DNA from: Pseudo-nitzschia pungens
Lineage: Eukaryota; Bacillariophyta; Bacillariophyceae; Bacillariales; Bacillariaceae
Reading direction: 5' to 3'
DNA length: 64,000 bases
Assembly (NCBI GenBank): GCA_037355855.1
Contig: CM074763.1
Location: 2,604,001 to 2,668,000 of the forward strand
In this document: positions 53,317 through 61,009 of the stretch, piece after piece
Position numbering within the stretch: position 1 is the stretch's first letter
Layout: each line of letters starts with the position of its first letter
Program-made: the position numbers and the translations under genes
Notes under the pieces: model-generated
What the model was told of the DNA's origin: nothing
The model's input: the letters and a program-made list of their open reading frames with translations, nothing else
The model's database searches: none

Positions 53317-54843
53317 TTACTCAAACGTAGGCGTCAACTCCTTGATAACAGCCTCACTGTAACGGCTTCGGTAAGCACTCTTCGAAGAAGACCGAACGGA
53401 AGCAACTCGCATAGACTCTACACGAGTCTCGAGCTGGAAAATTCGGCTTTCTTTTTCTTCTAGTTGCTCCTTGTGTCGTGCCTTATCGGCCTCTACCGTG
53501 CGAGCCAACGAAGAGATCTCGTTCATGAAATTCAGCTCGGATTGGGCCTGCTGCTCCAAAATATCCTGGATGTAAAGACGAAGGTCTCGTAACTCACCGT
53601 CCTTGCCAATCATCTCCTGCTCGTGGCGGCGTTCCATCTCGTTCTGCGCTAGCACCAGGTCACACTTTGTCTCGACCGCACGACGGAGTTGCTCAGCCAT
53701 AGCCTCGGCCTGGGCCTTCATTCGCTCTATCTCAGATTTCAGAGAGGCAACCTCGTCGTTTTGTTGCTGGTACTGGATACGCTGGTCAACACAGCGCAAG
53801 AGACGTCGGGAAGACTCAATGATATCCTCCTCGTCGCTTTCAGTTTCTTCTGTGGCGTCGTCGTCTTTGTCGGATTTTCCCTCGTCGGATCCACTGTCGA
53901 ACGGATTCGTGCCACTCTTTTCATGGTAGATTGACTGGGGAGGTGGGCGAATGGTTGAAGACTCAACGCTCTCTGCAGCATCCTTTTCATCGCTGAATGG
54001 GTTCTTGCTCAAATCGTCATCAGCAGTTGCTTTGTTGCTTTTGATTTTTTTATCGCTAAAGGGATTTTTGCTTAGATCATCGTCATCGACACCGTTCGTC
54101 TCGTTCTTGTCACTGAAAGGGTTCTTGCTGAGATCATCGTCGTAATCGACCTCATTGATTTCATTCTTATCACTGAAGGGATTCTTGCTGAGATCATCAT
54201 CATTCACCGAATTTGTGCGGTTTTTGTCGCTGGACGGATTCTTGCCAAGGTCGTCACCGTGATCAACAACGTTGGTTTGATTTTTGTCACTGAATGGATT
54301 CTTGCTGAGATCATTGGTATCATCGGCAGCTTTATCTTCCTTGATAAATGGATTTTTTCTGAAGTTATCTGTGTTTCCATCCTCCTCGTCTGAAGATGGG
54401 TACATTTGTTCTCTTTCGATCTTTCTCTGGATTCGTCGTGCCTTGATTTGTTCCAAGCGCTCCTTGCGGTGATGCTTTTCGGTGTCGAATGGATCGACCA
54501 TCGTTCCAGCAGTTCCATTTCCGTAGTAGTCAACCTGTGGAGACGGCCTATCTTCGTCAAGTGTCATGAGATTTTTTTCTGCGAATTTGTTTTTCATGTT
54601 GGTGTCGTCATCGCTGACGCCTTCACTTTCGCTCAGAATGGAACTGAGAACGGAATCTGCAACGGTGGATTCTTCATCCGTGAACTTTTTGCGGCGACGC
54701 CTTTTCTTCTTTTTGCCACTGCTGCTCTTTTTTTGCGGAGTAGCTTCATAGATTTGGTCCTCAGCAATGTCGTCTAGGCAGATCGGATTGCTGCTGGTGG
54801 CCTCCTCATTGCTCCAGACTCGCATTGTTGCAAAATCGGTCAT
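53317..54843 (-). CDS. Coiled-coil protein with tandem NPF motifs (probable EH-domain ligand)
   Basis: 508 residues from the ATG at 54843 (the frame is open 16 codons further without an ATG). The N-terminus has a Lys/Arg cluster (SGKKKKRRRRKKFTDEE). The middle (about 53890-54370) contains about seven tandem units of roughly 20 residues of the form DDLSKNPFSDKN. Six carry NPF (also RKNPFIKED and TNPFDSG), one is degenerate (NPSSD). NPF, especially NPF followed by acidic residues, is the known ligand of EH domains in Eps15, EHD and intersectin-type endocytic proteins. The C-terminal 170 residues are a long coiled coil (NDEVASLKSEIERMKAQAEAMAEQL...). It may therefore be a multivalent endocytic or vesicle-recycling scaffold; this is inference from motif count and topology. 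No signal peptide or membrane helix. Divergent from HSP10. Confidence 0.85.
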   Translation of the reverse strand: MTDFATMRVWSNEEATSSNPICLDDIAEDQIYEATPQKKSSSGKKKKRRRRKKFTDEESTVADSVLSSILSESEGVSDDDTNMKNKFAEKNLMTLDEDRPSPQVDYYGNGTAGTMVDPFDTEKHHRKERLEQIKARRIQRKIEREQMYPSSDEEDGNTDNFRKNPFIKEDKAADDTNDLSKNPFSDKNQTNVVDHGDDLGKNPSSDKNRTNSVNDDDLSKNPFSDKNEINEVDYDDDLSKNPFSDKNETNGVDDDDLSKNPFSDKKIKSNKATADDDLSKNPFSDEKDAAESVESSTIRPPPQSIYHEKSGTNPFDSGSDEGKSDKDDDATEETESDEEDIIESSRRLLRCVDQRIQYQQQNDEVASLKSEIERMKAQAEAMAEQLRRAVETKCDLVLAQNEMERRHEQEMIGKDGELRDLRLYIQDILEQQAQSELNFMNEISSLARTVEADKARHKEQLEEKESRIFQLETRVESMRVASVRSSSKSAYRSRYSEAVIKELTPTFE

Positions 54844-55577
54844 GATGTTCGTGCTTTTTCTTTCCTGAGGGTGGTGTCTCGCTCTTGACAATCGTCCAGC
54901 TATTCAGTTCCTTCTTCTCTTATGTTTGCTTCTTATCGTGCAATCGAGTTATAGACGTTAGAGTTTCTTGGGATCGTTCTTGACCCTGTTCTCGGTCCAT
55001 CGTATTAGCACGTGTTGTGAGTCATGAAGAGAATCTGAAAAAATCGTCCAACCGAGCGTTTCCTTCTGAATCTTGTGACGCCAAATCGAAAATGTTGATT
55101 CGAGCCGTTGAGTCGCCCCGCGTTTTGTGACACCTGTTTTACGAAATGGAGGTAGCACCTGAACCCGTATCTTACTTCGTCACAGAAATAGGAACTGATC
55201 GCGCAGGTTACGAAAACAAATTTCTTCCGCGAAACAGGGCATTTCTTAGATCTTTTTGAAAAGGGGGAGGAAGCGTTGTATTATATCAAAATTGACTTGT
55301 CCCTAAATTCAGTTGTTCTAGTCTGTCCGTTATCCCCCCCCGCCACCAAAAGGCGAACGGTTCATCATCATCTGTTATTGTTCGTGCCGCGTCCCCTTCG
55401 AAGAAAATCGTGAGCGGTCACAACCGCACAAGAACGCTTCGAACGAGAATTTTTGAATTTTCGGGCTCTGCGATCTGCTGATACATGATTCATCAGCTAT
55501 TTGCTTCTTCAGCATATCCTATCCTACTTCGTATACTATCACATCGCATCTCAACCAAACCACTCTAAAGTTATACC
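54844..55577. other. Shared promoter region of two divergent genes
   Basis: Spacer between the NPF protein (minus) and HSP10 (plus). Includes a C8 run at about 55336, GAA/TTC elements near the HSP10 side, and no gene. Confidence 0.5.
55455..55462. promoter_or_regulatory. Candidate minimal heat shock element
   Basis: GAATTTTC has the GAA-nn-TTC dyad bound by heat shock factors and lies 116 bp upstream of the HSP10 start codon. Only two of the usual three or more units are in correct spacing, so this may be chance. Confidence 0.2.
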
Positions 55578-56467
55578 ATGTTCCGAACACGCGTAAGTGA
55601 ATGATGGTGATCCACAGTGGATATTATTGTTGGAACCGTAAAGGAATGGGAAGCGATCCACCTAACATTCTTCTCCAATATCCATCTTTGGCTCCTGAAC
55701 ATTCCTTTTGTTTCCCGTTTTGATTCTAACTGGCAAAATACTCTGTCTTTTCTCTCTCTCTCTCTTCCCATGCTTCGCCTCGACGTGACAATCTTGAAAC
55801 CCCATATGTTTCGTCTATTATGGTGCTGAACTCAACCAATAATCGAACTGAATTTAAATTTATTCAAATCAAACAATCCACTCGACAAACCTTAAAAACG
55901 TTCATCGGCTGACCGACGAATACCGTTGGTTGAATGGCTTTTATGAATATTTTACTGGTAACAACCGAATGACTTACCTTGTTCCACATTCCGAATATGA
56001 TCGGATGAAACCGATTCGATTCGAATGGAAAATACCGACCGATCGCTTCTGTCCTGATTTCGCGACCGACCGTATCCTAAACAATGTGTCAAAACTTAAT
56101 CTGCTCTGCGCTGTGCATTCGTTCTAATCCTGTGTGACACCATTCCACATCACGGATTCCAATTGCGCAGGCCGTCTTGAAGAAGTTCCAGCCCCTCGCC
56201 GACCGCATCTTGGTCAAGCGTGCCCCAAAGGAAACCCAACTCGCCAGCGGTCTCTACCTACCCACGGACTCCACCAAGGATCCTAACGAGGGCGAGGTCG
56301 TTGCCGTCGGACCGGGACAGGTCGATGTGACGGGAAACCTACACGCCACGTCACTGGCTCCCGGTGACAAGGTATTGTTGCCCGAATACGGCGGAACCAA
56401 GATCAAGCTGGGCGAGGAGGAGGTCTTCTTGTTCCGCGAGTCGGACATTTTGGGAAAATTCGAATAA
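55578..56467 (+). CDS. HSP10: Mitochondrial-type chaperonin 10 (HSP10/GroES), five-codon first exon
   Basis: Lid co-chaperonin that caps the HSP60 folding chamber. Exon 1 is only 15 bases (55578-55592, MFRTR), the intron 55593-56170 (GTAAGT...TGCGCAG, 578 bp), exon 2 56171-56467; 103 residues. The join reads MFRTRAVLKKFQPLADRILVKR, the normal length and start of a mitochondrial HSP10, which keeps an uncleaved amphipathic N-terminus. The mobile-loop region (KETQLASGLYLPTD), VVAVGPGQ, LAPGDKVLLPEYGG and the end FRESDILGKFE are all conserved. There is one GroES domain, so it is not the tandem plastid cpn20. The ATG-GT exon was chosen because the frame upstream of exon 2 has no ATG and a good donor follows the ATG. 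Confidence 0.93.
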
Positions 56468-57227
56468 ACTATGCGAAACGAAAGGTAGTTAGGAATAACA
56501 CGGCACCAGCTGAAGCCAACGAAATTCACCAACAGGCAAATGCTACGCCATTTAAGTATTTTTAGAGCACGATATACACGTAATCAAATTCGAGACGATT
56601 CGAAACCGATACTTTAGTTCAAAGAGAGACAAAAGTCTGGAAAAGACAGATGTGCATTCACGCATCCATCCATTTTGACATTGTATTTGGCGGATCCGAA
56701 GTAGGCACATCAGGAATACGAGATCGACAGCGGATGCAAGATGTAAATTGTTAAAAAATTAGGATTAGTTTACATTTGGTATTATTATTATTTGTTGGTT
56801 GCACCGCCACTGCCACCAGCTATTGAAGGCTTTCGGTGGTATATTAGTGTCGGTCATTGTATATTAAAGCACAAGTTTCGTTCGTTACATTCATCAAACG
56901 TCGAATCTTGTCTTCTCGCACTGCAGGACAGCAAAAATTTATCTATGTCATACACTACCTTGCAGGCGAAAGGACAAAACCCAAGACAACCCTGCAAAAG
57001 ACAAGTCGAACCCGGCAATCCGAAGCGACAAGCATTACCACACTTAAATTTTGGTGCTTTGTGGATGTAGCAAGGCACAAACACGTAGGGGAATGTACCA
57101 TTGTTGCGTTCGTTCTCGGACGTTCGTTTTGCTCTGTGGTTGTGGTTCCGCAGAAAATGCCAATCAAAGACGACTGTTTCTATTGTTCGTGGGTAGGAAA
57201 CAGCTACACGCCCCGATCGAGCTCGAT
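56468..57227. other. Intergenic spacer between convergent genes
   Basis: 3' UTR of HSP10 and of the four-helix membrane protein. Open frames here are short and overlap one another on both strands; none is supported. Confidence 0.5.
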
Positions 57228-58153
57228 CTAGGCCATGGCCGTTCCCGCTGTAGCAGCGTTAGTGCCCTCCTCGTTGCTGCCTTCACCAGCTCCGAGTGTG
57301 TCCATGGGCGAGATCACAACTTCCTGTTTGAAGTGCACGAGGAGCAAACTCATAAAGGTCAACACCACAAAAAGGACAAATCCCAGCGACGCAAAAACCT
57401 GGTTGGCCCGGGACGATCCCTGCGTGTACTTGTGAAAAGAGGCGTACAATAGAATGTTTTGGTTCGCCAAGACCACCAAAACTCCCAGAAAGAATCCCAC
57501 GCTGAAGGAAGTGGGAAATCGCTTGAGAACAAACGTCCCGAGGACGCCCAAGGCCAGGTGTATCAACCCTGTCCAGATTACGGCGAGTACCAGTGCAATC
57601 GAAGCGTCCCCGGATTGATGCAGACTAACCACTGTTGTTGGTTCGATTCAACAAATGGAGTGTTCGTTCATTTCGATGGTTTTGTAGCCATTGACGTCCC
57701 AAGAGAACGCGAAAATACGCAATCCCAACAATGACAAATGCCACGTCGCACGAAAAGTGAAGAGAATTTTGCATCCAAGCCGAAACAATGAAATGTATCG
57801 ATGATAGAAACATCGGAAACACAGGGGGCAACGAATAAAAGGCAGTGGGTGAGCAAATTCCTTTCGAATATTGTTTTTTTAAAAAAATGAATCCTTTCTC
57901 GTCCTGCGTTCCATAGCATTCCTTGCGCAACCCATCTAAAAAAGAGTGCACCGCATAGACTCCACTTACTCTCAAACATTGACAGGGCAAAGTAGACGAC
58001 GACAAACAACAAACTGATTCCCCACGCTCGGTGGACCGACCCTCTGGGATCCGGTGCGCACGAGGCAAAAATCTTGTGGAGGATTCCGTTTTTGTTTGTT
58101 TCGGATGGGCGAGCGGCTCCATCAGAACTTGTCATTCCTCGCTGATCCGCCAT
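57228..58153 (-). CDS. Four-helix membrane protein of unknown function, two exons
   Basis: Exon 1 is 58153-57970, the intron 57969-57632 (GTAAGT...CAACAG, 338 bp), exon 2 57631-57228; 195 residues. Exon 1 ends in GAG A and exon 2 begins TG GTT, giving FEMVSLHQSGD in phase. Four membrane helices are visible: WGISLLFVVVYFALSMF, ASIALVLAVIWTGLIHLALGVLGTFVL, FSVGFFLGVLVVLANQNILLYA and VFASLGFVLFVVLTFMSLLLV. The N-terminus (MADQRGMTSSDGAARPSETNKNG) is polar, and the tail is an Ala/Gly/Thr-rich stretch. No family is recognised; the size and helix pattern recall small tetraspan or MARVEL-like proteins, but no diagnostic residue supports that. Membrane location is well supported, function is not. Confidence 0.75.
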
Positions 58154-59926
58154 TGTATTCGCTATGTATATATACGGTTAAGTTTAGCGTATTGTTGAGT
58201 AAATATTTTGTTGCTATCCAGGGGGGTTGATCCTACTAGCTATGCAGGTGGCGGCTATATTCAATGATCGAATTAGGTGGAAACGGAAACGGAAACGGAA
58301 ACGGAATGACCACTTCTCGTCGCTTGTTTGGGGTGTTTCTATTCCTCTCGTGAGAACGAAAAACAGTTATCTCTTGCTGCTCCTCAACCAACTACTGTAA
58401 AAACGGCGGCGACGATCAAGAGTGGATGAGTTGAGCTTGTTGTCGTCGCTGTGATCGTACGGTATTAAAAATATACTATTTGCGGTAGGTAAGGGAATTA
58501 CCGTATTGTAAAAAGTTCGAATGACACAAGTAGTCCGGTAGGAAGCGGTGCTCGCCTGTTCTTTTAACGTTTGTTTTCAACAGAAATGACGAGGAAGCGT
58601 GTTTAGTTCTTATCGCAGAGGAGGACTCAGTTGTGAGGGGGTTCTGGTTGGGCCTGAATGCCTACCGGTACTGAGCAGCACGTGCTGAAAATATTACATG
58701 TGTCAAACAATTGTACGAGCCAATCGTACCAGTGCAGGTCTAAGGAGTTGGTTTTGAAACCGAGCGAGTACAGCTCGTTGGGAGTTGAGATCCGATCCGT
58801 CCATCCAGCCCCTCCATGAATTATTTTACTACTATCTTCGTTTGTGTGCTTGAGACGTGTCATTGTATGCCACTCATGTTCTTCTTTGTCGTGAACAAGC
58901 CAATGGAAATGAAAGTTCGAACAACAAGGGTTCGCTGTGTTAAGGAATCAATCACGGTTCGTCTTGTTCAACTCAATTTCCCCTCCCAAAAAAAAAAGGG
59001 TTTCCGGAGATTGTTTTCTTGTCGATACCAGAATAGCTGAACAGTGTCATCTGGAAATTGTCACTTTTATCGAATCGGAAAGGCAATACGATACTAGTAC
59101 AAGTTTTTCGAATGCATGACGCGTTAGTAGAGTATTTCCGGAGACCACTTCTTCACTTTTTAGGGGTCTCAAAATACTGCATACTACTGTGGTGCTGTGC
59201 GGTATGTTAGTGCGCAATTGTGCAGGAATGATTTTAAGGATACCGTACGGTATGAGTAACGAAAAACTAGGAGACTTCACTCACAAATCTTTTACGAACT
59301 TACAAAATAATGATACTCGTACTTCGTATACTGTAATAATAATATTACTTCGTATTTATTTTTTTCGAAATTTTTGACTTTTTCGTTCCTATGGGCACTT
59401 ACTAACTTACAATCGGTAACGGATGCTTGAGAAATACAAGGATGAAAAAATTGAACAGAACAAATGATGATCAGGACCAAGTGGTTGTGCAACCGGCTTC
59501 TTATCAGGTTGCATTCCGTGTTTGTATCCTTTTTAAAAATATTTAAAGTATAAGCAACAGGTTTGTATCAAGGAGATCGCAATTGCACAATTTCTCTTCC
59601 TCGAAGCGTTGTCTATGTGTGATCTAACAGCCTCCCTATTAATCTTCGTGTGAATGGAAAAAATACCAGTTCCTTATCACTTAGCAGAAAATTGAACGGT
59701 AGCCATCTGAACATCTTCAGTCTGAGAACAATGAAGAAATGATTCCAACAACAAAAAATCGGCGTGTCCACGATGCAAAAATTCTTGAGCTGGATGGAAT
59801 TGTCCGTTGATCTCGGAGAACGTTGCTGTTTATTAGCAGTATTTCTCCTTCACCGAATTCATACCGCTGTTTTTCAAACAAACAATGAAAAGGTTGCGCT
59901 TCCATTTTTCTAAATACTAATTAGGA
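58154..59926. other. Intergenic spacer
   Basis: Upstream region of both the four-helix protein (minus) and the HA-domain protein (plus). It includes a hexamer repeat (58276-58305) and TACCGTACGGTA-like motifs (about 59240). No gene is supported. Confidence 0.5.
58276..58305. repeat. Hexamer microsatellite (GGAAAC)n
   Basis: Four to five GGAAAC units, about 120 bp upstream of the four-helix membrane protein start codon. Confidence 0.85.
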
Positions 59927-60727
59927 ATGACGATGTCAATCCCCTCCAACAAACGGAAGGCAACTGATGTCAAAGTCGGGGACAGCGACCTCGCCTTTGT
60001 CGAAGTCTTCGCGAAAAATGTTCAAACATTGAACGACGGACTTCGAATATTGAACAAAAATGTCGAAACACTGAATCAACGTGTCGGATCCCTTGAGATG
60101 GTCATGAACGAAATAAGGGAGAAGGTGGTGCCCCAGACAAAGAAGGTGGTGCCCCAGACAAAGAAGGTTGGGGATCAGGACAGAGTCAAAAAGAAGGTTC
60201 GAAAATCCCAATCTGGTTCAACAGTCACGAAGAAAACAGTTACGAAGAAAATAGTCACAAAGAAAGAGACTAACAGAGACGAATCGTACATGACCATGTT
60301 TAATCAACTTCGAGAATACCGGAGGATTCATGGCCACTGCAAAGTTCCACAAAAATTCGCCGAAAATCCAAAGCTCGGAGTATGGGTAAAGCAACAACGG
60401 GAGTTCTACAATAACACGATGAGCAAAAATGGCAAACGAAAACTCTCGCCCGAGAAAATTGGCATGCTCGAAAGTGTTGGATTTTATTGGGGGAAGAAGT
60501 ACGAACCCGCACCTTCCTGGGAAGCTATGTTTGATCAACTCAAATCCTGGAAGCAACGAACGGGAAATTGCGATGTGCCTTTCGATAAATCCCGACCTTC
60601 CCAGCTTGCCAAGTGGGTGAGGTATCAGCAAAACGAATACAGGCTTCACAAAAAAGGTTGTAATTCACAACTCACGGAGGAGCAGCTTGCGCAGTTGAAT
60701 AACATTGGGATGGGATTTGAAATCTGA
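59927..60727 (+). CDS. Protein with two helicase-associated (HA) domains and an N-terminal coiled coil
   Basis: 266 residues from the ATG at 59927. Residues about 25-70 form a heptad-like coil (VQTLNDGLRILNKNVETLNQRVGSLEMVMNEI). Lys-rich repeats follow, in which VVPQTKK occurs twice and VTKKTVTKKIVTKK three times. Two HA domains come next: YMTMFNQLREYRRIHGHCKVPQKF...LGVWVKQQREFY and WEAMFDQLKSWKQRTGNCDVPFDK...LAKWVRYQQNEY, each with the Trp, GHC/GNC-VP and W-V-x-x-Q core of this helical domain. Despite the name no helicase is attached. Stand-alone HA proteins are numerous in diatoms; the domain is thought to bind nucleic acid, and the basic linker fits that. Precise role unknown. Convergent with the helicase gene, 282 bp apart, a coincidence as far as the sequence shows. 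Confidence 0.9.
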   Translation: MTMSIPSNKRKATDVKVGDSDLAFVEVFAKNVQTLNDGLRILNKNVETLNQRVGSLEMVMNEIREKVVPQTKKVVPQTKKVGDQDRVKKKVRKSQSGSTVTKKTVTKKIVTKKETNRDESYMTMFNQLREYRRIHGHCKVPQKFAENPKLGVWVKQQREFYNNTMSKNGKRKLSPEKIGMLESVGFYWGKKYEPAPSWEAMFDQLKSWKQRTGNCDVPFDKSRPSQLAKWVRYQQNEYRLHKKGCNSQLTEEQLAQLNNIGMGFEI

Positions 60728-61009
60728 AGACTGCGAGTCAAAAGAACGGTCATTCCAAGGAAAGTAGAAGAATGGTCATAACCGAAAGTGAATACTTCTG
60801 CTGATGTTTTCCAATGGTGATGGTGCACTGAGATCTTCTCATTGCCATTATCAATGATGGAAACTCCGAAAGAAACCTACGTGCCATTTTCTTGCATATG
60901 AAAGGTAAACGATTTTTTTAAAAAACTCCAACCGCGCATCTCACTATATCTACATTATCCCTACTAGATCAGACGTCGAAATAGTATATTCATCATGCCA
61001 GTACCTACA

